Assembly (NCBI RefSeq): GCF_010015475.1
Contig: NZ_ML974109.1
Span: 1 to 64,000 of the forward strand
DNA from: Pontibacter pamirensis
Lineage (GTDB): Bacteria; Bacteroidota; Bacteroidia; Cytophagales; Hymenobacteraceae
DNA: 64,000 nucleotides
Reading direction: 5' to 3'
The notes below the pieces were generated by a model that ran no database searches, had not been told where the DNA came from, and was given only the letters and a program-made list of their open reading frames with translations. The position numbers were made by a program, and so were the translations under genes. Shown here piece after piece: positions 35,556 to 43,319 of this stretch (position 1 is the first letter of the stretch; each line of letters starts with the position of its first letter).

Positions 35556-35885
35556 TTAAGGGCGAAAGTATATCATCAAAACCTTACTTACTAACCAGAT
35601 TTGAACAGCTAAAAGAAGTGCAAGTCCTGCTACTTTAAGAATCTTCTTTGATTTCCTTTCTTCATCTAATTCAGTCCCTTCAGAAGAATTCCAGTAAACT
35701 AAGCTGCTAAATGAAGCCACTCCATAAACCGCCAGAAGAACTAAAATAAATGTAAATACAGCTTCGGGCAATATGAGTCTGCTGAAGTTTATACCTATGA
35801 AGAAAAAGGTAAGAAATACTGAAATCACCACATTCCAGCCGAATCGAAGATATTCTTTCAAAATGTGAATCATGAGTTCATTCAA
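35556..35885 (-). CDS. cassette gene: three-TM membrane protein
   Basis: A 109-residue protein with three hydrophobic helices (about 15-33, 40-63, 84-105) and a charged loop EGTELDEERKSKK. Unknown function. Confidence 0.65.
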   Translation of the reverse strand: MNELMIHILKEYLRFGWNVVISVFLTFFFIGINFSRLILPEAVFTFILVLLAVYGVASFSSLVYWNSSEGTELDEERKSKKILKVAGLALLLAVQIWLVSKVLMIYFRP

Positions 35886-35897
35886 TACTTTAAATAC

Positions 35898-35963
35898 GCC
35901 CCAACGGTGTTCGTGTAGCAGAGGTGAAGCGTCAGCAAGCCTTACTGCTACACCTTGTTGGGC
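35898..35963 (-). repeat. attC-like site 19
   Basis: Boxes GCCCCAAC and GTTGGGC; arms GTGTAGCAG/CTGCTACAC; centre GGTGAAGCGTCAGCAAGCC. Confidence 0.85.
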
Positions 35964-35968
35964 TATCG

Positions 35969-36340
35969 TTATTCTTCTTTTCCTTCTGATTTTTTAGAGT
36001 TATCAGAAGAATAGGCATCAATTAGTTGTCTACACTTCCTAAGAATGTCGGCTTTAAAAATCTTATTGGTCTCGTCAAACTCATTTTCAAATTCAATGAG
36101 CTTTTCAATATTCCATTGAAGCCGTTCCGTGCCAACTGGCAAATCATCAATAATTAAATCATAGTCTCGGAAGATACCCACCTCTACATCATCAGTCTTT
36201 CTGTAGGGTTCTAACCAGCTTATGATTTGATTCATTTTGTATACTCCAAGGGGTATAGCAACTTGGTTTGATATTATGGCTCTTGCGTTAGAGACAATTT
36301 TATTAATGAACCTTTGCCTTTCCTTTTCTTCTGGAGTCAT
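35969..36340 (-). CDS. cassette gene: hypothetical protein
   Basis: A 123-residue soluble helical protein with the pattern ISNQVAIPLGVYKMNQIISW ... LPVGTERLQWN. This block looks conserved, as in a family of small cytosolic proteins, but I cannot name it with confidence. Complete start and stop within the cassette. Confidence 0.65.
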   Translation of the reverse strand: MTPEEKERQRFINKIVSNARAIISNQVAIPLGVYKMNQIISWLEPYRKTDDVEVGIFRDYDLIIDDLPVGTERLQWNIEKLIEFENEFDETNKIFKADILRKCRQLIDAYSSDNSKKSEGKEE

Positions 36341-36364
36341 GTGAACATTCTATAAGTTGTAATG

Positions 36365-36432
36365 TAGCCCAACGGTCTGGTGCAGCCGATGGGCGAGGCA
36401 TAGCCGAGCCTAAATTATGAACCGTGTTGCAC
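36365..36432 (-). repeat. attC-like site 20 (mismatched arms)
   Basis: Boxes TAGCCCAAC and GTTGCAC. Left arm GGTGCAGCC, right arm AATTATGAACC: two different families joined. Confidence 0.7.
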
Positions 36433-36641
36433 TAAACCTTCGGTGGTTTACGTATATACACACTGTGAACTTCGTTGGAATACATTGAAACATCTTAATA
36501 AATTTAAATAACTGACTGTCAATAGCTTGTAAAAATATTTTAGACAGATTTTTTAATGCAACAAGTTGAACATCAGTTATTTATAAAGCATTTCAGCAAA
36601 ACGGAAAACCCATTATATTATAGTGTAGGCAAATCGGTAAG
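36433..36641. other. gene-less cassette with a large inverted repeat
   Basis: No ORF of note. AAATAACTGA at 36506-36515 pairs exactly with TCAGTTATTT at 36573-36582, with a nested CTGTC/GACAG. It could encode a structured RNA, a promoter or a toxin-free remnant. Flanked by sites 20 and 21, whose boxes GTTGCAC and GTGCAAC complement each other, so it moved as one cassette. Confidence 0.6.
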
Positions 36642-36700
36642 GTGCAACCACGGCTTCATTGTAGGCACTCCGTACCCAACGAAGCCTTAGTTGTTGGGAG
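36642..36700 (-). repeat. attC-like site 21
   Basis: Left box GTGCAAC, right box GTTGGGAG; arms GGCTTC (36652-36657) and GAAGCC (36681-36686). Its right box complements CTCCCAAC of site 22. Confidence 0.65.
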
Positions 36701-36703
36701 AAG

Positions 36704-37432
36704 CTATTCTATTATCAACCTATCTTTCGGGAACACCAAGCTCTCAATCCTTGGGTTCAACAAAACTTTTTCAATTATTTCTTTATCAGCCCCAAGAAAG
36801 AGATAATCCGCATCATAACAGGTATGGATAAACCACTTTTTTGATTCATCCCAGATGTCAGTGGGTGTGCCTTTGAATCCCATTTCCAGTGTGGTGGGTA
36901 TGTCATTTAATTCGCCTTCGAAAAAAGTATTCTTGTAGGTGTCTATCGCAATCAAGTCATAGTGGAAAAAGCATTTACCCTTACCTATTGGCTTTAAGGT
37001 TTTTAGTATTTCTTTCAACAACTCTTCTTCAACTGTTCCGCTATCTGGGTATAAAAGCCATTTGGGCTGACTTCTCCCAAACTGGCTACTGATATTATTA
37101 GACTTAAAATCTACCCCATACTCCAATAAGAAGCCATACTCTATTTTCATCAACTCTATTATGTGCCTAACAGGAAGTCTTAGATATTCTTCATAAGGCT
37201 TCTCATGCATGCTTACCCAGCTAAAGAAAGATTCAACAATCTCTTCTGTGTCAAACTGCTGCACCTTGTCTCTCAACTGGCTTAAATCTGGGTCAATGAG
37301 AAAGGGATTAAAGATTTTCAGATAGTGGTTGAATTTGATTGGAAACAGTTGGTCAACGCTTATCTCATAAAGTAAACGCATGTTACCTTCAAAGAAAGCT
37401 CTAAACTCGTTGTTATCCGTTTCGCTTATCAT
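36704..37432 (-). CDS. cassette gene: hypothetical protein
   Basis: A 242-residue soluble protein from MISETDNNEF (37432); 30 further codons upstream read site 22. It is acidic and aromatic-rich with a TPTDIWDESKKWFIHTCYDA stretch and ends VFPKDRLIIE. It may be an immunity-like protein; no proof. Confidence 0.65.
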   Translation of the reverse strand: MISETDNNEFRAFFEGNMRLLYEISVDQLFPIKFNHYLKIFNPFLIDPDLSQLRDKVQQFDTEEIVESFFSWVSMHEKPYEEYLRLPVRHIIELMKIEYGFLLEYGVDFKSNNISSQFGRSQPKWLLYPDSGTVEEELLKEILKTLKPIGKGKCFFHYDLIAIDTYKNTFFEGELNDIPTTLEMGFKGTPTDIWDESKKWFIHTCYDADYLFLGADKEIIEKVLLNPRIESLVFPKDRLIIE

Positions 37433-37449
37433 TATTATACTTTGAGTTA

Positions 37450-37578
37450 CTCCCAACGTCTCTGCTTTGCGGTCTGGCGGCTTAGGAAATAAGCCCACAG
37501 AACAACCTTTACTAAGCAGCAAAGTAATATAGTAAACTTTGCATTTAACTCCGCCTGACGTAAAGGTTTTGTTAGGTG
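37450..37578 (-). repeat. attC-like site 22 (long family)
   Basis: Boxes CTCCCAAC and GTTAGGTG, 129 bp. TCTGCTTTGCGGTCTGGCGG left arm and CCGCCTGACGTAAAGG right arm. Sister of site 18. Confidence 0.75.
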
Positions 37579-37637
37579 CTGGGTTTCTTTATTCTGATGC
37601 TTTGGATATCTTCATACACTCCATCAAAACTAACATA

Positions 37638-38048
37638 ATGAAGAAGCTTCTAACCCTTCTTTTGCTTCTTGTCACTTTCTTAACCTACGGCCAAAGTCAA
37701 AGCTGTAATGTGGAAGAGCTATACAGATTTCTTCATTCAAAGGGTTTAGCAAATGAAGAGGATAAGGACTATGTAAAGTGTTCTCCAATAGTGACTGAAG
37801 AGAATGGCAATGGTGTCTTTTCATTCGGTATTGATGAGACGCATGCACCAACATTCTTTTTCATTCGTAGAGATTCTGAAATTCACTTCATTGACAACTC
37901 CAAAGTAGACAATATCTTCAATGATGTATCAAGCTACTTAAAAGGTTCTAACCTCTCTTTGGAGAAGAAGCTATACTGCTACCAGAGGCTATTAGAATTA
38001 GTGAAGTCAGATACAGTTGATTATCCTTGGTCTTTACCCAAGAAGTAG
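37638..38048 (+). CDS. cassette gene in reverse orientation: secreted protein
   Basis: A 136-residue protein from MKKLLTLLLLLVTFLTYGQ (signal peptide), the only plus-strand gene of the array. The start upstream (37539) is attC read-through. The mature part is acidic with a CNVEELYRFL start. Its cassette boxes (GTTAGGTG / CACCTAC) still match, so the gene is reversed inside a normally oriented cassette and must have its own promoter. Confidence 0.7.
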   Translation: MKKLLTLLLLLVTFLTYGQSQSCNVEELYRFLHSKGLANEEDKDYVKCSPIVTEENGNGVFSFGIDETHAPTFFFIRRDSEIHFIDNSKVDNIFNDVSSYLKGSNLSLEKKLYCYQRLLELVKSDTVDYPWSLPKK

Positions 38049-38076
38049 TATCTTTTTTCTTCTATAATTCACCTTA

Positions 38077-38131
38077 CACCTACGGCTTAGCTATAAAATG
38101 GCGAAGCTACCTTATAGGTTTTGTTATAAGG
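38077..38131 (-). repeat. attC-like site 23
   Basis: Boxes CACCTAC and GTTATAAG; centre AATGGCGAAGCTACCTTATAGG. Same orientation as the rest of the array. Confidence 0.7.
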
Positions 38132-38657
38132 TCTTGTTCTTTATTTTGTCTTCCCAAAGCAACTTCATGGACGTGAAGTAATCCGATTCAAAAGCTATAG
38201 CTCTTATTTCATTCACATCGAACTCAAAGTCATAGTTTTCCTCCACAGAACCGTCTGCCTTTATCATGTCGATAGTCAACAACCTATCTGTTACTTCTGA
38301 TATTTTGCCGTAGAAGACTTCTGTTTCGCTGTCGTCTTGAAACTCAAACAAGCCATACTTCTGCTCTGACCATTTCAGCAGGTCAATCGCTGAGCCAAAG
38401 AGGTTAACAGTTAAACCAAACCTGAATCCTATTGGGGGTTCTTCTTTTACTCCTTTTAGGTTCAACACCTTCTCTATTACTACTTCTCTTGAGGTATAAA
38501 GTCTTTCTTCTATGAAAGATTTCCTGTAGAGTTTGTAGCCATCTATTTGATAATCCACGGGAACATACTTCACCAGAACCCATTCGTCATTTTCTACTAT
38601 GACGAGACCTTTTTCTGGTTCTTCCCATGAAGCAATTTGAAAAGATTCTACTTTCAT
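38124..38657 (-). CDS. cassette gene: hypothetical beta-rich protein
   Basis: A 177-residue soluble protein with alternating hydrophobic strands (GLVIVENDEWVLVKYVPVDY). The stop lies in site 23. It resembles small SH3-like or Sm-like uncharacterised proteins; not assigned. Confidence 0.65.
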   Translation of the reverse strand: MKVESFQIASWEEPEKGLVIVENDEWVLVKYVPVDYQIDGYKLYRKSFIEERLYTSREVVIEKVLNLKGVKEEPPIGFRFGLTVNLFGSAIDLLKWSEQKYGLFEFQDDSETEVFYGKISEVTDRLLTIDMIKADGSVEENYDFEFDVNEIRAIAFESDYFTSMKLLWEDKIKNKTL

Positions 38658-38664
38658 AATTATA

Positions 38665-38719
38665 CCCTACAACGTATTGCCTAAAGGCTGGCATAGCTAA
38701 CGTAGGCGTGGTTATAGGC
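38665..38719 (-). repeat. attC-like site 24
   Basis: Boxes CCCTACAAC and GTTATAGGC; arms TTGCCTA.., TAGGCG; centre GGCATAGCTAACG. Confidence 0.75.
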
Positions 38720-39095
38720 TTCTGTGCTTCTCTTTATGATTGATACTGTAAATCAAGCTCGATAACACTACGCTTCCAGAATAGACTAAGCTAAGCATAA
38801 AAGCCATGGAGCCAGATATAATTTTGAAGGTAATAAACACAATTCCGATTATTACCATGTTCAGGAGTATCTTAATCAGTATTGCGGATGATATTGTTTC
38901 AGTCAAAAGTCTATAGGTAAGAAAGCTAATTAACAAGGCGGGTAAAGAAAGGACTAAACCGAACATTAAAAACAATGGTAGAGTCTCTAACCCTGTATTC
39001 CATTCACTTTTTGTTAACCCAATGATAATAAGCAATAGTGGGGCAACAAAGACAATGCATGTAAACCAAAGCTGCAAAGGGTATAGCTTATTCAT
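38712..39095 (-). CDS. cassette gene: four-TM membrane protein
   Basis: A 127-residue protein that is almost entirely hydrophobic, with four helices and a basic end NHKEKHRSL. Its stop is inside site 24. Unknown function. Confidence 0.65.
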   Translation of the reverse strand: MNKLYPLQLWFTCIVFVAPLLLIIIGLTKSEWNTGLETLPLFLMFGLVLSLPALLISFLTYRLLTETISSAILIKILLNMVIIGIVFITFKIISGSMAFMLSLVYSGSVVLSSLIYSINHKEKHRSL

Positions 39096-39116
39096 TCTTT
39101 TTCATTCATTGGTCTT

Positions 39117-39186
39117 GCCTATAACTGGCTGATGCAGCCGATGGGCGAGGCGTAGTCGAGCATAAAGGCTGAACTTTGTTGTAGGG
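39117..39186 (-). repeat. attC-like site 25
   Basis: Boxes GCCTATAAC and GTTGTAGGG; arms GATGCAGCC/GGCTGAAC; centre GAGGCGTAGTCGAGC. Confidence 0.8.
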
Positions 39187-39189
39187 CGT

Positions 39190-39591
39190 TTAAAATTTCC
39201 TCATATGATATTTCTCCCCTTGATGCGTAAATATTTGCATTGAATTATTAGTAATATTCTCAACAGAGATTACATATTCTTCATTATCGAAATCGAATTT
39301 GAAAGCATTATTTTCATGTGACCATGTAAAGAACTGTCCCTTCTTTCTTCCGCACCATATTAATTCTCCACTTGTTTTATCCGTTAGTTCAAATCCAGAG
39401 TTATATTCAAAAGGTAACACTGCGTAGGCACATGGCCAAAGACTTCCTTCTTGATAAAAAATAGTGTCTCCGTTTAATTGGACTAAATATTCTGCCTCCC
39501 ATTTGCCAATAAAATTTGGCTTTACACTTTCCTCTTTTCTACAAGCATAAATAAATATTAGCGCGACCAACATTAAAGTAATCCTGTTCAT
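39190..39591 (-). CDS. cassette gene: lipocalin-like lipoprotein
   Basis: A 133-residue lipoprotein (LMLVALIFIYACRK) followed by a FIGKWEAEYLV start typical of lipocalin-like Bacteroidota proteins and alternating beta strands. Role unknown. Confidence 0.65.
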   Translation of the reverse strand: MNRITLMLVALIFIYACRKEESVKPNFIGKWEAEYLVQLNGDTIFYQEGSLWPCAYAVLPFEYNSGFELTDKTSGELIWCGRKKGQFFTWSHENNAFKFDFDNEEYVISVENITNNSMQIFTHQGEKYHMRKF

Positions 39592-39658
39592 AGTTAAGTG
39601 GTTTTTTATTTAAAAAAGTACATATTTTTTATTTTAATATTTGTTAAATTATGATAAT

Positions 39659-39713
39659 GGCCTACGGATTTGGCTTTGCGGTGGCGCAGCTACCGTAAAG
39701 GTGGGGTTAGCGC
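39659..39713 (-). repeat. attC-like site 26
   Basis: Left box worn to GGCCTACGG (AAC lost), right box GTTAGCGC; centre GCGGTGGCGCAGCTACCGTAAAGG. Confidence 0.7.
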
Positions 39714-39747
39714 ATGTGCTTCTATTCATTTAAGTTGTTGAATTCTA

Positions 39748-40329
39748 CTATACTTCCTCAATCTGGTGTCCTTCCCATGTTGTTATGATTGGGCGCTTGT
39801 GCATTTTATACCATCGTTGAACAAAATATTCAATATTATTCAAATCCGTTTCGATGATTCTCTTTAGTTGCTTTGCTCTTTTGCTAAAGCCATTCTTCGA
39901 ATAATAGCTTCCAATTTTATGCTTTCTAAACATGAAGTCATAGTTAAGTATTGGAGGTCTTTTAATATCATCAATCCCCAAACGCATTTCTGTAATACTA
40001 TTAGGTGGAAGCTTATATTGAAGTCCATCCACATCATTCAGTTGGTTGATAGATTCAGGGTTTGGATTTAGTTTAAAGATGTTCAAAATAAACTTTATCC
40101 ATCTGTCCTGTCGAGTTATCTGTATCTCAATAATTTGTAATGTTGAATCAGGATTTAGGCGGCATAATTCATAGGTATAACCTTGAAGGCTGTCCCTACC
40201 AAACCATGATGTTGAGAAGGGCGATTTCTTAAAGCCTTTTTTCTCCAATAATGGAATCCCGCATTCAAGAACTATTCTATTTCTAACTTCAAGCAATTCT
40301 TTTGCTGAAGATTTAAAGAAAAGACCCAT
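39748..40329 (-). CDS. cassette gene: DUF4304-like hypothetical protein
   Basis: A 193-residue soluble protein. The layout (GIPLLEKKGFKKSPFSTSWF ... followed by a query-like QDRWIKFILNIFKL block) resembles proteins annotated as DUF4304; tentative. Complete within its cassette. Confidence 0.6.
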   Translation of the reverse strand: MGLFFKSSAKELLEVRNRIVLECGIPLLEKKGFKKSPFSTSWFGRDSLQGYTYELCRLNPDSTLQIIEIQITRQDRWIKFILNIFKLNPNPESINQLNDVDGLQYKLPPNSITEMRLGIDDIKRPPILNYDFMFRKHKIGSYYSKNGFSKRAKQLKRIIETDLNNIEYFVQRWYKMHKRPIITTWEGHQIEEV

Positions 40330-40368
40330 TATTACTTCTATATATTGCTTTGAAATTGTAATCGTATT

Positions 40369-40439
40369 AGCCCTAACGGCTCGTGTAAACAGTGTGCGAG
40401 GCCGTCGGCCTAAGTATGTTGTTTAAACCATGTTAGCCA
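40369..40439 (-). repeat. attC-like site 27
   Basis: Boxes AGCCCTAAC and GTTAGCCA; arms GTGTAAAC/GTTTAAAC; centre GAGGCCGTCGGCCTAAG. Right box complements TTGGCTAAC of site 28. Confidence 0.8.
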
Positions 40440-41025
40440 ATGCTTTTCTACTAAATGGCTTGAATGCCAACACAAAAGCCAAAACAGTTGCTACAACCCC
40501 AATTTGAGCTACGAAATACCCAAAGTCGGAGTGGTTGAAGCTAAATATGCTCAACAGGAACAATATTATAATAGCTTTCTCAATTCTATTCAAATCTTTC
40601 CATTGGAATATTCCACAAGTTATGGCAGCAATCCAAAAGCCCCAAGCTATCAATCCAGCTGAAGCAATCGGCCGATTTAATTCATTGCCATAGTTGATTA
40701 AAGTAAACAATAACCCTCCTACTAAAGCTGAAATCAAAATTATGATAATTAGAGTATTGTGATGGGTTCTTTTCTCTATGATATATCCTGCTGGTAAAAT
40801 TATTAAAGCTATTCTTAACCAACCAAATAAGCCATTACTGTCAAGCGGATAAGTCAAAAATCTATACCAATGCAGAGGTTGAGATAAACTACTCGGGAAT
40901 AGAATTAGATATTCACTTATTTCCTTTTCAAAGAGCATTCCTATTGTCCTGATTAGAATTGTGCTTACCAGAAGCATAATCAAGAATTTTATTGTAAAAG
41001 TTGGTTTCTCTTTTATTAAATTCAT
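40423..41025 (-). CDS. cassette gene: rhomboid-like membrane protein, probably inactive
   Basis: A 200-residue protein with six hydrophobic helices. The first loop (SQPLHWYRFLTYPL) matches the rhomboid WR-type segment, and ASAG near 118-121 sits where the GxSG serine would be. The catalytic histidine of the last helix is replaced (FVAQIGVVAT), so it would be a pseudoprotease at best. The stop overlaps site 27. Confidence 0.5.
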   Translation of the reverse strand: MNLIKEKPTFTIKFLIMLLVSTILIRTIGMLFEKEISEYLILFPSSLSQPLHWYRFLTYPLDSNGLFGWLRIALIILPAGYIIEKRTHHNTLIIIILISALVGGLLFTLINYGNELNRPIASAGLIAWGFWIAAITCGIFQWKDLNRIEKAIIILFLLSIFSFNHSDFGYFVAQIGVVATVLAFVLAFKPFSRKALANMV

Positions 41026-41037
41026 CTTTTAAGTTTT

Positions 41038-41103
41038 GGCTAACGGTACTCGTACATGCGAAGCCTGAAGCGTAGCAAGGGTTAAGTATGTACTTGGTTG
41101 GCG
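41038..41103 (-). repeat. attC-like site 28
   Basis: Boxes GGCTAAC and GTTGGCG; arms GTACATG/TATGTAC; centre AGCGTAGCAAGGGTTAAG. Confidence 0.8.
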
Positions 41104-41114
41104 TTTCGTGCTTT

Positions 41115-41591
41115 TTATTTTGCCCTTTTTGCCTGTCTTTCCTCGAACTCCATAATAAGTACATCAAGCTGAATAGCTTGGTCCTTATTTATTCTTCCAG
41201 TTTGTTCCGCCACTACAATAGCATCCTTGATGTTGTCATACTCATGGATGCTCTTAATTCTGTTTCTTTTCAAAACGGTTTTGATAGTGTCTGTTCGCTG
41301 GAAGTTGATTCCCTCCTTTGAGAGTTCAATCCAAAAAACATCAATTTCTTCCCCACTTGATTCATTCCAAAACGTTAGAAAATCGTTTTCAAGATATTTA
41401 AGGCTTACCACATATCTATACTGGGGCTCAGGATTCAAAGCCATGTGCTTTACCTGCTGCCCCCATTTAAGAAAGTGAATCTTGTTTTCTTCAGGAATTG
41501 CTTGGGAGTTCCTCACAATTTTATCTGCTATGTCAACTGTTTTGGCAAGCTGTTCAGCTCTCTCTTGATAGGTATATTTCTTTTTAATCAT
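41115..41591 (-). CDS. cassette gene: hypothetical protein
   Basis: A 158-residue soluble protein from MIKKKYTYQERAEQ; the longer frame is site 29 read-through. Charged, ending EFEERQAKRAK. No family recognised. Confidence 0.6.
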   Translation of the reverse strand: MIKKKYTYQERAEQLAKTVDIADKIVRNSQAIPEENKIHFLKWGQQVKHMALNPEPQYRYVVSLKYLENDFLTFWNESSGEEIDVFWIELSKEGINFQRTDTIKTVLKRNRIKSIHEYDNIKDAIVVAEQTGRINKDQAIQLDVLIMEFEERQAKRAK

Positions 41592-41609
41592 TCCTTTTAT
41601 TTCGCATGC

Positions 41610-41680
41610 ATGCCAACGTGCTTGTGTAGACAAGGTGCGAGGCCATCGGCCGTAGCATGAAGTATACACGTGGTTGAGCT
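41610..41680 (-). repeat. attC-like site 29
   Basis: Boxes ATGCCAAC and GTTGAGCT; arms TTGTGTAGAC../GTATACACG; centre GAGGCCATCGGCCGTAGC. Right box complements AGCTCAAC of site 30. Confidence 0.8.
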
Positions 41681-41688
41681 AAGCGTTT

Positions 41689-42513
41689 CTATACATCAAA
41701 CTCCTTCCATTCCAGTTTTATCTCTTGCTGTTGAACAACTAAATGTTCCTCGATGGAGTCTATAAATTTTATGGAGCTTGAGATATTGTTAAATATTAAA
41801 ACACTCTCATGATAATTTAAAATTGGATTGTCATGAGCAAAGCTTCTGTTATTGCGGACGTCATTGAAAGCATCCATAATCTGTATTGAAAATTTAAGGA
41901 TTTTTTCAGCCATCGCAGAATGAATCAAACCCGTACCAACAACATGCTTCACATATTTACCAAAAATGCTGTTAAGAGCTTCAGTCAATGCGTATTCAAT
42001 ATTGTGTTTTCTGCAAAGCTCTCTAACATATTTCACAACAAAAGTATGAAGTCTATCAAGTGCCGTTTCAGGCTCATTTCTTTCGATACTTTCTCTTATT
42101 AGCTTCTCAAGGAGTTTAAAGTCCTTATCTTCATTATTAGCTTGAATTGCATCAATATTCTCTATCGGAAATTCTTGTTTTAAGCGTTGTGCTATTCGTA
42201 GGCATTCTTCATATAGTTCTTGTTCTTGAGCAGTAGTTTCAGCTTCATTGATAATTTTTTTGTCCTTCCAATATGCTATCAATTCTGCTGTTAACTTACC
42301 CGCGATATAGTTAGTTTCTACTCCCCAAAACCTCCGAAGCCTATTCGCTTTCGAACCGCTACTATAACTATACTTCTCAGATAGAATATCCAGCTCTGAT
42401 TTATCTAAAACAAAATCTTGAAACGTCCTATCGGAAAAATCAAGGACATAGCCATTTCCCATTCCAAACAGTTTTTCAAGTTTATGTTTCTCTATTGTAC
42501 TTAAATCAGACAT
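41689..42513 (-). CDS. cassette gene: Abi_C-like (abortive-infection type) protein
   Basis: A 274-residue soluble protein. Its C-terminal 150 residues match the abortive-infection C-terminal pattern: LDRLHTFVVKYVRELCRKHN, a long helix, then NDVRNNRSFAHDNPIL and ESVLIFNNISSSIKFIDSIE. The N-terminal half is a helical domain of unknown role. Such proteins are known as phage-resistance factors in other islands. Catalytic residues are not identified. Here it would be one cassette with anti-phage potential. Confidence 0.7.
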   Translation of the reverse strand: MSDLSTIEKHKLEKLFGMGNGYVLDFSDRTFQDFVLDKSELDILSEKYSYSSGSKANRLRRFWGVETNYIAGKLTAELIAYWKDKKIINEAETTAQEQELYEECLRIAQRLKQEFPIENIDAIQANNEDKDFKLLEKLIRESIERNEPETALDRLHTFVVKYVRELCRKHNIEYALTEALNSIFGKYVKHVVGTGLIHSAMAEKILKFSIQIMDAFNDVRNNRSFAHDNPILNYHESVLIFNNISSSIKFIDSIEEHLVVQQQEIKLEWKEFDV

Positions 42514-42532
42514 TTCTTTATTATTTAAGTTA

Positions 42533-42602
42533 AGCTCAACGTTACTCGTGCATAATGTGGGTGAGGCATAGCCGAAGCCTATATTATGAACTTTTTTGCC
42601 AG
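42533..42602 (-). repeat. attC-like site 30 (mutated right core)
   Basis: Left box AGCTCAAC intact; the right core is TTTTGCCAG where GTTGCCAG is expected from CTGGCAAC at site 31. Arms CATAATG/TTATGAA; centre GAGGCATAGCCGAAGCC. Confidence 0.75.
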
Positions 42603-42605
42603 AAG

Positions 42606-43244
42606 TTATTTTCTCTTTAGTTCTGTTTCAAAGATATTCTTTATAACCACATAGTCTTTCAGCTCCTGCACATCATCATAGAAAGAAGAATATGTGTCTG
42701 GATTATTGAAAGTATACACTCTGTACTTATCACCTATTTTAAATTCAACTGTGTAGCTTTGCCCGTCAGTTGTTTGAATCTTCTGCTCTGCTCTTCCCCT
42801 TATAGTATCTACATACTTTTTCATCTTTGGCTCAAGCTCTTTTTGGCTCGGAAGACTCGCCAAGTTATTTTGAAGGAGCATTTTGACTAATTCTGCGAAT
42901 CCATATTGAGCAACTAAATCGAACTTTTTAATCTTGACCTTAGGGTAATTAGTTTCACTGTATTGAGTTCCTTTCCATGAATCACCTTTCAGTTCTAACA
43001 CCTTCAAGTCTTTGGTGCTGCTTAATTCTTCATGCTTGTAGAATCGAATTTCAATTTTGTTATCTGATTTGTCTATAGGCTTTAGTTCGATTCGCTTCTC
43101 AAATTCCTTGTTTGGTGAAAGATTAACAGAGTCAGATGGAATACCATCAGTTACAATGGTTGTTACGCCTCGAATTTCTACCTGTGAAAAGCTATTCTCA
43201 CAGTGCAGAAACATGACAATAAGTAACAGCAACAGCTTTTTCAT
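42606..43244 (-). CDS. cassette gene: secreted hypothetical protein
   Basis: A 212-residue protein from MKKLLLLLIVMFLHCENSFS (signal peptide; a few upstream codons possible). The mature domain has GVTTIVTDGIPSDSVNL and a helical centre. Unknown family. Confidence 0.65.
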   Translation of the reverse strand: MKKLLLLLIVMFLHCENSFSQVEIRGVTTIVTDGIPSDSVNLSPNKEFEKRIELKPIDKSDNKIEIRFYKHEELSSTKDLKVLELKGDSWKGTQYSETNYPKVKIKKFDLVAQYGFAELVKMLLQNNLASLPSQKELEPKMKKYVDTIRGRAEQKIQTTDGQSYTVEFKIGDKYRVYTFNNPDTYSSFYDDVQELKDYVVIKNIFETELKRK

Positions 43245-43255
43245 GATTACAATTA

Positions 43256-43312
43256 CTGGCAACGGACTTGGCCATAAGGCGGCGTAGCTGGCTTATGGGT
43301 GTGGTTATACTG
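43256..43312 (-). repeat. attC-like site 31
   Basis: Boxes CTGGCAAC and GTTATACT; arms GGCCATAAG/GGCTTATGG; centre GCGGCGTAGCT. Confidence 0.75.
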
Positions 43313-43319
43313 ATTAATT

